28,491 nt of DNA from an uncultured Eubacteriales bacterium (GCA_934445015.1 CAKSDJ010000017.1:1-28491); one strand, 5' to 3'; counted from the first letter of the stretch, positions 7,875-16,496 are shown. The notes: generated by a model from the sequence alone, not told the origin. Program-made: numbers and translations.

Positions 7875-7910
7875 AAACGCATCTGCCGACAAAACGGCAG
7901 GTGCGTTTTT
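7875..7910 (+). terminator. secDF terminator
   Basis: A 14-bp stem (7875-7888 with 7895-7908, one G-U pair) with a 6-base loop ends in a T-run. It sits between converging genes. On the minus strand the following sequence is only moderately T-rich, so service to the phosphoesterase gene is possible but weaker. Confidence 0.88.
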
Positions 7911-7919
7911 GTTTGTGAA

Positions 7920-9050
7920 CTATTCGGCTATGGTAGCGTCGGAATAAATAGCCGGCTGATCTATTGATGTTTCAATCGAACCTATCCATTCTGCCGTAAA
8001 CTTTTCGGGACACGTCTGGTTAAACCTTATTACCCTGCCCCCGCGGCAAAGATTATCGCAGTAACATCCTGTTGAAATTTTACCGGCAAAGCCCAGCAGT
8101 ACCCCCTTATAACTGCCTATAATGTTTGTGCGATGGTCGTGACCGAAAATAACCGCCTTGACATCGCCCTGATTTAAAATCCGGTCAAACATTTTAACAT
8201 CATATTCGGCGGCGGTTGTATGAATTTTAAATTTACTTAAAACTGTGTTGTTCTCGCAAACGTATGATTTGTAATCAAAATTAGGCTCATTTGCAACTCC
8301 GTATGTTTTGTAAACATCACCGCATTTTTCTCCGCTTACATTGCCGGCACCGTTTGTGCTGTAATACATATCAAGAGTTTGCACAAACGGTATGTGCATA
8401 CACATTAAAGACGTAACCTTTACACCTTTATTCAATTCTTTAAGTCTGTTTGACTGCGCTGTATACCACTGCGCCTGCCGCTTTGTCACGCCCTCATATC
8501 CGTAATACCCCGACTGTCCGCTGTCCATACAATAAATTGCAAACACGATTTTTTTGCCGTCATTGCCATAAACCGGAATCACATAGTTCATAGGTCTTGT
8601 GAAATCATAATTTTTATCAAGCGCGCTTACTGTAGAGTTAAGACATTTATCATAACTTTTATACATTTTATAGTATTCATATTTAAACGGATCATGATTG
8701 CCGTTTGTTGTGGACCAATATATTCCGCGTTTTGTAAGCGGTGAAATAAAAATATCCCACATATCGGCCGGTATGCAGTTTTTCGAATTCATATCACCGT
8801 TGATTACAACAAAATCGGGATTTGATTTTTTAACCAGTATTTCAAGTTCATCTTTTGCTTCCTGCCACTGTTTTTTACTGTCGCATTGAGGGTCTGACAC
8901 AATAAGAATTGTAAAATCACCGCTTTTACTGCATTTTAAATGTGTATTATTTACCTCGTCACCGTATGCAAAAAGCACAAAGCCGATACTTATAATTACC
9001 AAAAACACAAACATTGTGCTTAACACTTTTTTCACTTGTTTTTTCATCAT
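7920..9050 (-). CDS. Exported calcineurin-like metallophosphoesterase
   Basis: A 376-residue protein with an N-terminal hydrophobic segment (about 10-29) after a lysine-rich start, so it is secreted or membrane-anchored. The catalytic part follows the PF00149 order: SDPQ (D53), NGD (85-86), GNHD (117-120), a histidine in MCMHIPF (H219) and GHDH (303-306). These bind two metal ions. The first motif has Gln where the DxH form has His, a variant I recall from Dcr2/purple-acid-phosphatase-like members. The substrate is unknown; phosphate monoesters or diesters outside the cell are likely. It stands alone between secF (convergent) and ychF (divergent). ATG codons at 9050 and 9047 are both possible, and no strong ribosome site is visible. 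Confidence 0.82.
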   Translation of the reverse strand: MMKKQVKKVLSTMFVFLVIISIGFVLFAYGDEVNNTHLKCSKSGDFTILIVSDPQCDSKKQWQEAKDELEILVKKSNPDFVVINGDMNSKNCIPADMWDIFISPLTKRGIYWSTTNGNHDPFKYEYYKMYKSYDKCLNSTVSALDKNYDFTRPMNYVIPVYGNDGKKIVFAIYCMDSGQSGYYGYEGVTKRQAQWYTAQSNRLKELNKGVKVTSLMCMHIPFVQTLDMYYSTNGAGNVSGEKCGDVYKTYGVANEPNFDYKSYVCENNTVLSKFKIHTTAAEYDVKMFDRILNQGDVKAVIFGHDHRTNIIGSYKGVLLGFAGKISTGCYCDNLCRGGRVIRFNQTCPEKFTAEWIGSIETSIDQPAIYSDATIAE

Positions 9051-9068
9051 TAGTAATTTATCCGCACC

Positions 9069-9087
9069 GCTTGTTTATATAACAAGC
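9069..9087. repeat. Perfect inverted repeat in the divergent phosphoesterase/ychF region
   Basis: GCTTGTT (9069-9075) and AACAAGC (9081-9087) form a perfect 7-bp palindrome around a 5-base centre. It is just upstream of the phosphoesterase gene and 30 bases upstream of the ychF -35 box. There is no T-run, so it is not a terminator; an operator or 5' hairpin is possible. Confidence 0.4.
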
Positions 9088-9117
9088 AAATGATGTAAAA
9101 ACTGTTATACATTTGTA

Positions 9118-9146
9118 TTGAAAAATAAAACAAAATAAAGTATAAT
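9118..9146 (+). promoter_or_regulatory. ychF promoter
   Basis: TTGAAA (9118-9123), 17 bases, then a perfect TATAAT (9141-9146). The start site would be near 9153, about 34 bases before the ATG, with AGGAG at 9171-9175. Confidence 0.8.
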
Positions 9147-9186
9147 GTATATTGAAAATTGCCGAAAATAAGGAGATTTACAATAT

Positions 9187-10287
9187 ATGAAATTAGGAAT
9201 GGTAGGGTTGCCGAACGTCGGAAAATCAACCCTTTTTAATGCAATAACAAACGCGGGCGCCCAGTCTGCCAATTATCCGTTTTGCACGATTGAACCGAAT
9301 GTAGGCATGGTAAGCGTGCCGGATGAAAGACTTGAAAAACTTGCCGAAATTTATAAACCGGATAAATTTACACCGGCAGTCATTGAGTTTGTAGACATTG
9401 CAGGTCTTGTAAAAGGCGCTTCAAAGGGCGAAGGTCTCGGCAATAAATTTTTAAGCAATATCCGCGAAGTGGATGCAATAGTTCATGTGGTGCGTTGCTT
9501 TGAAAGTACCGATATTATCCATGTAGAAGGCTCGGTTGACCCTATACGCGACATCGAAACAATAAATCTTGAACTTATACTGTCGGACTTGGAAATCGTG
9601 CAAAGACGGCTTGATAAAGCAATCAAAGCACTAAAGGGCGACAAATCTATGCAGGCAGAAGTTGACTTTTTAAAACGGCTTATCGAACACCTTGAAAAAG
9701 GTCTGCCTGCGCGCTCTGTTGAAATAACAGGCGATACCGAACAGGAAGTTCTTGACACTACGTCACTGCTTTCTGCAAAGCCGGTTATTTATGCCTGCAA
9801 TATGAGTGAAGAGGATTTTAAAAACGGAATAGACGCTAACGCAAATTATAACGCCGTAAAAGCGGCTGCCGAAAAAGAAAATGCAGAAATTTTACCGATT
9901 TGCGCCGCATTGGAATCTGAACTTGCAAGTCTTTCGGATGAAGAAAAGGTTATGTTTCTTGAAGATTTAGGACTTGAGCGTTCGGGTCTTGACCGTATGA
10001 TACAGAAATGTTACAGCCTTTTGGGACTTATTTCATACCTTACCGCCGGCAAACCCGAGGTGCGCGCGTGGACCATTAAAAAAGGCACAAAGGCGCCACA
10101 GGCTGCAGGTAAAATTCACAGCGATTTCGAACGCGGATTTATCAGGGCAGAAGTTATAGCATATAACGATTTTATCGCCTGCGGCGGCAATATGGTAACA
10201 GCAAAAGAAAAAGGTCTTGTTCGCAGCGAAGGCAAAGAATACGTTATGAACGACGGAGACATAGTTATTTTCAGATTTAACGTATAA
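9187..10287 (+). CDS. ychF: Ribosome-binding ATPase YchF/OLA1
   Basis: A 366-residue cytoplasmic P-loop protein of the Obg-related YchF family, which binds ATP rather than GTP, associates with ribosomes and is linked to stress responses. It shows G1 GLPNVGKS (7-14), switch II DIAGLVKGASKGEGLG (70-85) and, in place of NKxD, the YchF-type NMSEE. A coiled-coil insert (EIVQRRLDKAIKALKGD) precedes the last part, and a C-terminal TGS domain starts near 280. Length and motif order are normal. It begins a co-oriented run with a small membrane protein and alr, but a weak hairpin follows it. Confidence 0.96.
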   Translation: MKLGMVGLPNVGKSTLFNAITNAGAQSANYPFCTIEPNVGMVSVPDERLEKLAEIYKPDKFTPAVIEFVDIAGLVKGASKGEGLGNKFLSNIREVDAIVHVVRCFESTDIIHVEGSVDPIRDIETINLELILSDLEIVQRRLDKAIKALKGDKSMQAEVDFLKRLIEHLEKGLPARSVEITGDTEQEVLDTTSLLSAKPVIYACNMSEEDFKNGIDANANYNAVKAAAEKENAEILPICAALESELASLSDEEKVMFLEDLGLERSGLDRMIQKCYSLLGLISYLTAGKPEVRAWTIKKGTKAPQAAGKIHSDFERGFIRAEVIAYNDFIACGGNMVTAKEKGLVRSEGKEYVMNDGDIVIFRFNV

Positions 10288-10305
10288 TAAAAGTATAATG
10301 CCGAT

Positions 10306-10339
10306 AATATCACCAAAACTAATTTGCGGTGATATTTTT
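10306..10339 (+). terminator. Weak hairpin after ychF overlapping the next gene's start
   Basis: A 9-bp AT-rich stem (10306-10314 with 10328-10336) with a 13-base loop is followed by three T. The 3' arm contains GGTGAT, the likely ribosome site of the next gene, and runs into its TTG start. It could be a terminator, an RNA switch on translation, or both. Confidence 0.5.
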
Positions 10340-10724
10340 GAAAAAAATAAAATGCAACCTGATTGTTTTTTCAATAGGTGCTTTAGGGTACGGCTTAATA
10401 GAAATTTTATGGCGCGGACGCACTCACTGGTCTATGCTTACCGCAGGCGGCATATCATTTTGGGGACTTTGCCGCATATCAACAAATTTAAAAAGGCTGC
10501 CGCTTGTAAAAAAAGCGTTTTTGGGTTGCGGTCTTATCACTGTAATTGAGTATATTTACGGCATTGTATTTAACAAGATTTTAGGCAAAAATGTTTGGAA
10601 TTACAGTAAAATGCCGCTTAATTTAAGCGGACAAATATGCGCTTTATACTCATTTTTTTGGTTTATTTTAAGCCTGCTTTTTATACCTCTTGCAAACAAA
10701 CTGCATAACATATTGGAGGATTGA
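10338..10724 (+). CDS. Small membrane protein, putative type IV ABC-transporter (CmpB-like) family
   Basis: A 128-residue protein with about four hydrophobic segments. The pattern GLIEILWRGRTHWSM and the later VWNYSKMPLNLSGQ with a following aromatic-rich helix match, from memory, the PF06541 family (putative ABC-transporter type IV). Family function is not established. The start is not ATG: TTG at 10338 with GGTGAT six bases upstream is preferred, and GTG at 10329 in the same frame is an alternative. Its stop is five bases before the alr ATG, and the alr ribosome site lies inside its last codons, so the two are probably co-translated. Confidence 0.7.
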   Translation: MKKIKCNLIVFSIGALGYGLIEILWRGRTHWSMLTAGGISFWGLCRISTNLKRLPLVKKAFLGCGLITVIEYIYGIVFNKILGKNVWNYSKMPLNLSGQICALYSFFWFILSLLFIPLANKLHNILED

Positions 10725-10729
10725 GCAAT

Positions 10730-11860
10730 ATGAATTTTTTGCGAAGAACCTGGGCTGAAATTGATAAAGACGCCCTTATACATAACTTTAATATAATTAA
10801 AAGCACTGCATCTACACCTGTTATGGCAGTAGTAAAAGCCGACGCCTACGGTCACGGTGCGGATGTTGTGGCACCTATACTTCAGGCAAACGGCGCCGAC
10901 TCATTTGCCGTGTCGAATATTGAAGAAGCAATCGAGCTGCGCGATTACGGTATCACAAAACCTATACTTATACTCGGCTACACCCCCTGCGACAACGCGC
11001 CCGAACTTATTGAGTATGATATTTCGCAGTGTGTGTACTCGCTTGACTACGCACGCAAACTCTCTGAAACAGCGGTAAAATGCGGCAAAAAAATTAAAGT
11101 ACATATTAAAATAGACACCGGTATGGCACGGCTTGGTTTTGACTGCCGCAATGACAGACTGAACGGCATAAAAGACGCGTTTGACTCAGCGCAACTTGAC
11201 GGTTTTGACTTTAAAGGTATATTCACCCACTTTGCCGTATCCGACAGAAACACCGATGAGGAAGACGGTTTTACAGACGAGCAATACAAACGGTTTTGCA
11301 GTGCCGTAAAATATTTTGAAGATAACGGACTTTCGCCTGAATACAGGCATTGCTGCAATTCTGCGGCGATATGCAACGACGCCGAAAAGCACCAAAACTT
11401 ATGCCGGGCAGGAATAATTATTTACGGTCTTACACCGTCGTCAAATCTTAAATTGCCGCAGGATTTTATACCTGTTATGGAGTTGAAATCGGTTGTATCG
11501 TTTGTAAAACAAATAAATGCAGGTGACACGGTAAGTTACGGCAGAACATTTAAGGCAGATAAGCCTATGACCGTTGCAACAGTTGCGGCAGGCTATGCCG
11601 ACGGCTATCCCCGACTACTTTCAAACAAGGGATATGTAATTATAAACGGCAAACGCGCGCCTATAATAGGGCGTATTTGTATGGATCAGTTTTGCGTTGA
11701 CGTAAGTGATCTGCCTGACATAAATCAGGGTGATGAAGTTTTGCTTTTCGGCAAGGAATTGCCGGTTGAAGAGTTGGCAAATTTATGCCGTACCATAAAT
11801 TATGAGATAATTTGCGGTGTGTCAAGCCGTGTTAAAAGAATTTTAAAGGAACAGCGGTAA
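10730..11860 (+). CDS. alr: Alanine racemase
   Basis: A 376-residue PLP enzyme that makes D-alanine for peptidoglycan. The Schiff-base lysine is K36 in VVKADAYGHGA. The other catalytic base is Y270 in TVSYGRTF. Further family motifs are KIDTGMARLGF and RIGRICMDQFCVDVSD. The ATG at 10730 is chosen because GGAGG is ten bases upstream; an in-frame TTG at 10721 is only two bases from the ribosome site. It is coupled to the preceding membrane-protein gene, and a terminator begins inside its last codons. Confidence 0.96.
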   Translation: MNFLRRTWAEIDKDALIHNFNIIKSTASTPVMAVVKADAYGHGADVVAPILQANGADSFAVSNIEEAIELRDYGITKPILILGYTPCDNAPELIEYDISQCVYSLDYARKLSETAVKCGKKIKVHIKIDTGMARLGFDCRNDRLNGIKDAFDSAQLDGFDFKGIFTHFAVSDRNTDEEDGFTDEQYKRFCSAVKYFEDNGLSPEYRHCCNSAAICNDAEKHQNLCRAGIIIYGLTPSSNLKLPQDFIPVMELKSVVSFVKQINAGDTVSYGRTFKADKPMTVATVAAGYADGYPRLLSNKGYVIINGKRAPIIGRICMDQFCVDVSDLPDINQGDEVLLFGKELPVEELANLCRTINYEIICGVSSRVKRILKEQR

Positions 11861-11887
11861 TACCAAGGGGGTATTGCCGTTTTTTTT
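11855..11887 (+). terminator. alr terminator overlapping the stop codon
   Basis: A 10-bp stem (11855-11864 with 11870-11879, one T-G pair) with a 5-base loop is followed by eight T. The 5' arm includes the alr TAA stop. glpK starts only 27 bases later and no promoter is visible in the gap. Confidence 0.85.
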
Positions 11888-11913
11888 GCACATACAAATG
11901 GAGGTTTAAGTGG

Positions 11914-13404
11914 TTGAAAAAATACATTCTTACTTTAGATGAAGGCACCACAAGCGCCAGAGCAATCATATTTGACTGTGCCGGTAATGCTGTGTCGCTT
12001 GCGCAAAATGAATTTACGCAGATTTACCCAAAAACGGGTTTTGTTGAGCACGACCCGATAGAAATACTGTCGGCGCAATACTCTGCCGTAACCGAATGTA
12101 TAATCAAAGCAGGGCTTAATGCCGCCGATATTGCTGCAATAGGCATTACAAATCAACGTGAAACAACCGTTGTATGGAACAGGCACACGGGCGAACCTAT
12201 ATGCAACGCAATAGTGTGGCAATGCCGACGAACCGCCGATATTTGCGAAAATTTAAAATCTCAGGGATTGGAAAAATACATATCCGACACCACAGGTCTT
12301 AAAATTGACGCTTATTTCAGCGCAACAAAAATAAAATGGATACTTGACAATATTGAGGGCGCGCGTGACGCCGCAAACCGCGGTGATCTGCTTTTCGGCA
12401 CAGTAGACACATGGCTTATGTGGAAGCTGTCGGGCGGTAAAATTTTTGCCACCGATGAAACAAACGCGTCGCGAACCATGCTTTATGACATACATAACCT
12501 TTGTTGGGATAATACTATATTAAAAGTGCTTGATATTCCGCAAAATATGTTGCCCGAAGTTCAAAAAAGCGGCAGTTATTTCGGTGAAATTGACATTATG
12601 GGCGCAAAAATTCCCGTTTGCGGCGTTGCCGGTGATCAACAGTCGGCACTGTTCGGTCAGCACTGCACAAACATAGGCGACATCAAAAATACCTACGGCA
12701 CGGGTTGTTTTTTGCTTATGAACACAGGTGAAACGGCGGTAAAAAGCAATTACGGACTGCTTACAACAATTGCCGCTACACTGCAAAATCAGCCTACACA
12801 ATACGCGCTTGAAGGCAGTGTGTTTATAGGCGGAGCGGTCATTCAGTGGCTGCGTGACGAGTTAAAACTTATTGAAAACGCACCCCAAAGCGAAGAATGT
12901 GCAAATGCCGTATCCGACAGTGCCGGAGTATATATAGTACCTGCATTTGCCGGGCTTGGCGCCCCTTATTGGAATATGTATGCGCGCGGTACGATATGCG
13001 GACTTACACGCGGCGTTAACCGCAACCACATAGTGCGCGCCGCGCTTGAATCAATAGCATATCAGACAAACGACCTTATAACCGCTATGCAAAAAGATTC
13101 AGGTATAAAAGTATCTTCGGTAAAAGCCGACGGCGGCGCTGCCCGAAATGATTTTTTGATGCAGTTTCAGGCGGATATTTCTGACCTTTCGGTGATACGC
13201 CCCGACAATGCCGAAGCCACCGCGCTGGGTGCCGCCCTGCTTGCAGGCATTACGTCGGGTGCGATTTGCAGGCAAGATGATATTGCGCATATAAACTCAG
13301 GCACAACAACATTTGTTTCGCACATAGAACCGGCAGTCAGAAACGGTTTACTTGACGGCTGGTCCAGAGTAATAAAAAGCACGATTTCATTTAGTGAGGA
13401 CTGA
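11914..13404 (+). CDS. glpK: Glycerol kinase
   Basis: A 496-residue FGGY-family kinase that phosphorylates glycerol to glycerol-3-phosphate with ATP. Typical motifs are LDEGTTSARAIIFD at the N-terminus, GITNQRETTVVWNRHTGEP, TDETNASRTMLYDI, GVAGDQQSALFGQ, GTGCFLLMNTG and GLGAPYWNMYARG. Length is normal. The start is a TTG at 11914 with GGAGG nine bases upstream. No glycerol facilitator or G3P oxidase is next to it. Instead a serine hydrolase starts five bases after its stop. Confidence 0.96.
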   Translation: MKKYILTLDEGTTSARAIIFDCAGNAVSLAQNEFTQIYPKTGFVEHDPIEILSAQYSAVTECIIKAGLNAADIAAIGITNQRETTVVWNRHTGEPICNAIVWQCRRTADICENLKSQGLEKYISDTTGLKIDAYFSATKIKWILDNIEGARDAANRGDLLFGTVDTWLMWKLSGGKIFATDETNASRTMLYDIHNLCWDNTILKVLDIPQNMLPEVQKSGSYFGEIDIMGAKIPVCGVAGDQQSALFGQHCTNIGDIKNTYGTGCFLLMNTGETAVKSNYGLLTTIAATLQNQPTQYALEGSVFIGGAVIQWLRDELKLIENAPQSEECANAVSDSAGVYIVPAFAGLGAPYWNMYARGTICGLTRGVNRNHIVRAALESIAYQTNDLITAMQKDSGIKVSSVKADGGAARNDFLMQFQADISDLSVIRPDNAEATALGAALLAGITSGAICRQDDIAHINSGTTTFVSHIEPAVRNGLLDGWSRVIKSTISFSED

Positions 13405-13409
13405 TTATT

Positions 13410-14327
13410 ATGAAATATGATGTAATTAAAAAAAGCGTCTTGTCAAGCGACGGCAAAAATACTCTTGCCGGCATGGTATATATTCCGCAAGGTGAAATAC
13501 GCGGCGTTTTTCACTTGGTTCACGGTATGATAGAATACATTGACAGATATGAACCTCTTTTTAACATACTTGCCGGTGCAGGCTACCTGTGCGTAGGTTA
13601 TGATAATTTAGGTCACGGATATACTGCAAAAGAGGGCGATCTTGGGTTTATTGCTTCAAAAGACGGCTGGAAACATCTTGTAGACGACGTTAAGGTTTTT
13701 GCAGACTCGGTAAAATCGGATTATCCCGACCTGCCTTATTATTTAATGGGTCACAGCATGGGTTCTTTTATAACCCGAATTGCCGTTTCAAAATACCCGG
13801 ACCTTGCCGACAAATATATATGCTGCGGAACCGGCGGACGCAATCCCTTTGCCGGTATAGGACTTGTTATTTGCGATGTTATTAAAGCATTTTGCGGCGA
13901 ACGGAAAATCTCGCCTTTTCTTGAAAATATGGCTTTCGGAACCTATAACAAACGCTTTGACGGCGGCACAAAATATGAATGGCTTACAAAGGACCGCGAG
14001 GTAATTCAAAAATACTCAAGCGATAAATTTTGCACATTTCATTTTACGGTTTCGGCTATGCACGATCTTGTAAAACTTAATAAAGTAAGCAACAGTAAAA
14101 AATGTTTTTTAAAGACAAGAAACGATTTGCCCATACTTTTGGTATCGGGTGATATGGACCCCGTAGGCAATTACGGAAAAGGCGTGCGGCAGGTTTACCG
14201 TAATTTTAAATCTGCCGGAAATGAAAACATAACTATGTTTTTGTATGAAAACTGCCGTCATGAAATTCATAATGACTCTTGCCGAGATCAAATGACAGAC
14301 GATATTTTAAAATTTATAGCGAAATAG
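13410..14327 (+). CDS. Alpha/beta hydrolase, monoacylglycerol lipase-like
   Basis: A 305-residue cytoplasmic hydrolase of the Hydrolase_4 (lysophospholipase/monoglyceride lipase) type. The oxyanion segment is FHLVHGMIEY, the nucleophile S116 is in GHSMGS, the acid is probably D250 in SGDMDPVG and the base H284 in NCRHEIHND. There is no signal peptide. It starts five bases after glpK with GAGGA in the end of glpK, so the two are one transcript. Release of glycerol from monoglycerides to feed glycerol kinase is a reasonable inference, but family members act on many esters. Confidence 0.85.
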   Translation: MKYDVIKKSVLSSDGKNTLAGMVYIPQGEIRGVFHLVHGMIEYIDRYEPLFNILAGAGYLCVGYDNLGHGYTAKEGDLGFIASKDGWKHLVDDVKVFADSVKSDYPDLPYYLMGHSMGSFITRIAVSKYPDLADKYICCGTGGRNPFAGIGLVICDVIKAFCGERKISPFLENMAFGTYNKRFDGGTKYEWLTKDREVIQKYSSDKFCTFHFTVSAMHDLVKLNKVSNSKKCFLKTRNDLPILLVSGDMDPVGNYGKGVRQVYRNFKSAGNENITMFLYENCRHEIHNDSCRDQMTDDILKFIAK

Positions 14328-14380
14328 TTTTTACTTTTTTATCTGCATTTACACTAATTACGGTTTTTAATGAATTTTTC

Positions 14381-14409
14381 TTGACAAATTCAATTACAGT
14401 GAGTATCAT
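14381..14409 (+). promoter_or_regulatory. thrS promoter
   Basis: A perfect TTGACA (14381-14386), a 17-base spacer and TATCAT (14404-14409). The start site would be near 14416, at the base of the T-box stem I. No clear terminator separates it from the hydrolase gene. Confidence 0.8.
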
Positions 14410-14415
14410 TATATT

Positions 14416-14661
14416 AAAGCGTTGATAAGGACAGTAACCTTTAAACATCCTTTTTTCAGAGAGTGCCCTGTTTGCTGCGATGGGCATAAGGCATTAAAGG
14501 TGAACACCGCCTTAGAGTGCCGCGGGGTAAAAAACCGCAGCCGTATTTGCCGCGTTAAGGCGTAAAGAGTGCCGTATTTTTACGGAATGTGGGTGGAACC
14601 ACGGAGTTTAAACCGTTAACTTCGTCCCTGTTTTTACAGAGGCGAAGTTTTTATTTTTATT
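14416..14661 (+). promoter_or_regulatory. T-box leader for tRNA-Thr, controls thrS
   Basis: This fills the gap before thrS. It has AGTAACC and AGAGAG stem I elements, and a specifier region GTGAAC-ACC-GCCTTAGAG with ACC (Thr) at 14506-14508. The spacing to GAG is the same as in the Trp leader of this window. The T-box GTGGGTGGAACCACGG is at 14589-14604, followed by a regulated terminator. ACGGAGTT of the T-box can pair with AACTTCGT in the terminator's 5' arm. UGGA would suit a tRNA with discriminator U73. By family knowledge, uncharged tRNA-Thr allows read-through. Confidence 0.93.
14618..14660 (+). terminator. T-box terminator of the thrS leader
   Basis: A 14-position stem (14618-14631 with 14636-14649, one mismatch and one wobble) with a TTTT loop is followed by TTTATTTTTAT. 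It competes with the antiterminator formed by the T-box. Confidence 0.88.
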
Positions 14662-14678
14662 GAAGCGAGGAAAATATT

Positions 14679-16442
14679 ATGAAGGTTATTTACAAAGACG
14701 GAACTGTTGCCGAAGCACCGGAAGCGCAGGAACTTGAAATTATTCGTCACACAGCCGCGCACATTATGGCTCAGGCGGTAAAAAGGTTGTATCCCGAAGC
14801 GGATTTCGGTTACGGACCGGCAACCGAAAAAGGTTTTTATTACGATATAGATTTGGGTGATAAAAAACTCACAGATGAGGATTTACAGGCAATCGAAAAT
14901 GAGATGCGTAAAATAGTAAAGGAAAACCTGCCTATCAGACCGTATATTCTTCCGCGTGAAGAGGCAATAGCCCATATGCAGGAACGCGGCGAAAAATACA
15001 AGGTTGAACATATAGGCGACCTTGACCCCGACGCCGAGATAAGTTTTTATAAGCAGGGCGAATATGTTGATATGTGCGTAGGTCCGCATTTGTGCTACAC
15101 AAAGGCACTTAAAGCATTTAAAATAACAGGTCAGTCGGGCGCTTATTGGAAGAACGACAAAAACAATAAGATGCTCACCCGCATTAACGGTATTGCTTTT
15201 CGCACTCAGGAAGAACTTGAAGAACACCTCAAACTTCTTGAAGAAGCCGAGCGCCGCGACCACCGCAAAATAGGCAAAGAAATGGAATTGTTTATGTTCC
15301 GTGATGAAGCAACGGGATTTCCGTTCTTTTTGCCGCGCGGTATGCAGATAAAAAACGCGCTTATAGACTATTGGCGTGAAATACACAGCGAAGCAGGTTA
15401 TGTTGAGGTTTCTACCCCTCTTATTATGAACCGCAAGTTGTGGGAGACCAGCGGTCACTGGGATCACTATAAAGATAATATGTATTCAACCGTTATTGAC
15501 GATGAGACATATTGCGTTAAACCGATGAACTGCCCCGGCGGCGTTATGGTTTATGAGAACCGTCCGCACAGCTACCGTGAACTGCCTATAAGAATGGGTG
15601 AACTCGGCATTGTTCACCGCCACGAGTTAAAGGGCGCCCTGCACGGACTTTTCCGCGTAAGATGCTTTACTCAGGATGACGCGCATATTTTTATGACACG
15701 CGAGCAGATAACCGATGAGATTATAGGCGTTGTAGACCTTATAAACAAAGTTTACACCAAATTCGGTTTTGAGTATTTTGTAGAACTTTCTACCCGCCCC
15801 GAAGACAGTATGGGCAGTGATGAGGATTGGGAAGCCGCCACAAACGGTCTTATAGCAGCGCTTGACAAAATAGGCTTAAAATACATTGTAAACGAGGGCG
15901 ACGGCGCGTTTTACGGTCCTAAAATCGATTTTCACCTGCGTGACAGTATAGGCAGAACATGGCAGTGCGGCACAATACAACTTGATTTTCAGATGCCGCA
16001 GAATTTTGATCTTACCTACATTGATGAAAACGGCGAAAAGAAACGCCCGATAATGATTCACAGGGTGTGCTACGGCTCCATTGAACGCTTTATAGGCATT
16101 ATAACCGAGCATTTTGCAGGCAAGTTCCCAACCTGGCTTGCGCCTATTCAGGCAACGGTTATGACCCTGCCCGGCACCGATGAAACTTATGCCGAAAATC
16201 TGTATAACGTTTTACGCAAAGCAGGAGTAAGGTGCGAACTTGACAACCGCAATGAAAAAATCGGCTACAAGATCCGCGAAGCACGTCAGGTCAACCGTGT
16301 TCCGCATATGATTATCATAGGCGCAAAAGAAATTGAAAACAACGTCATTTCAGTTCGCAACCGCGATACCGACCAAACCGTTACAATGCCGCTTGATGAG
16401 TTTGTAACCAAAATCACGACCGAAATCAAGGACCGTGTATAA
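14679..16442 (+). CDS. thrS: Threonyl-tRNA synthetase lacking a full TGS domain
   Basis: A 587-residue class II synthetase, about 50-60 residues shorter than the usual 640. Only MKVIYKDGTVAEAPEAQ remains before the editing (SAD) domain, which is intact, with HTAAH and CVGPH. The catalytic core has the zinc ligands in MNCPGG, DDAHIF and MIHRVCYGS, and motif 2 in RHELKGALHGLFRVRCF. The C-terminal anticodon-binding domain begins near 490 (LAPIQATVM). The N-terminal TGS is missing, not moved elsewhere; I recall similar forms in other Clostridia. The ribosome site is a modest GAGGA. Expression is set by the Thr T-box. Confidence 0.95.
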   Translation: MKVIYKDGTVAEAPEAQELEIIRHTAAHIMAQAVKRLYPEADFGYGPATEKGFYYDIDLGDKKLTDEDLQAIENEMRKIVKENLPIRPYILPREEAIAHMQERGEKYKVEHIGDLDPDAEISFYKQGEYVDMCVGPHLCYTKALKAFKITGQSGAYWKNDKNNKMLTRINGIAFRTQEELEEHLKLLEEAERRDHRKIGKEMELFMFRDEATGFPFFLPRGMQIKNALIDYWREIHSEAGYVEVSTPLIMNRKLWETSGHWDHYKDNMYSTVIDDETYCVKPMNCPGGVMVYENRPHSYRELPIRMGELGIVHRHELKGALHGLFRVRCFTQDDAHIFMTREQITDEIIGVVDLINKVYTKFGFEYFVELSTRPEDSMGSDEDWEAATNGLIAALDKIGLKYIVNEGDGAFYGPKIDFHLRDSIGRTWQCGTIQLDFQMPQNFDLTYIDENGEKKRPIMIHRVCYGSIERFIGIITEHFAGKFPTWLAPIQATVMTLPGTDETYAENLYNVLRKAGVRCELDNRNEKIGYKIREARQVNRVPHMIIIGAKEIENNVISVRNRDTDQTVTMPLDEFVTKITTEIKDRV

Positions 16443-16452
16443 CACGGGTAAA

Positions 16453-16496
16453 AAAACAGCTTCAGGTTTAAACCTGAAGCTGTTTTCTATTTTTAA
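16453..16496. terminator. Bidirectional terminator between thrS and the lipoprotein operon
   Basis: A perfect palindrome (16453-16469 with 16470-16486; at least 15 bp with a 4-base loop) is followed by T-rich sequence on the plus strand and by TTTTTT on the minus strand. It serves the end of thrS and of the converging minus-strand operon. Confidence 0.9.

Noticed and set aside
14883..15467. 194-codon open frame on the minus strand
   Set aside because: It lies entirely inside thrS, has no ribosome site or recognisable domain, and reflects codon bias of the real gene.
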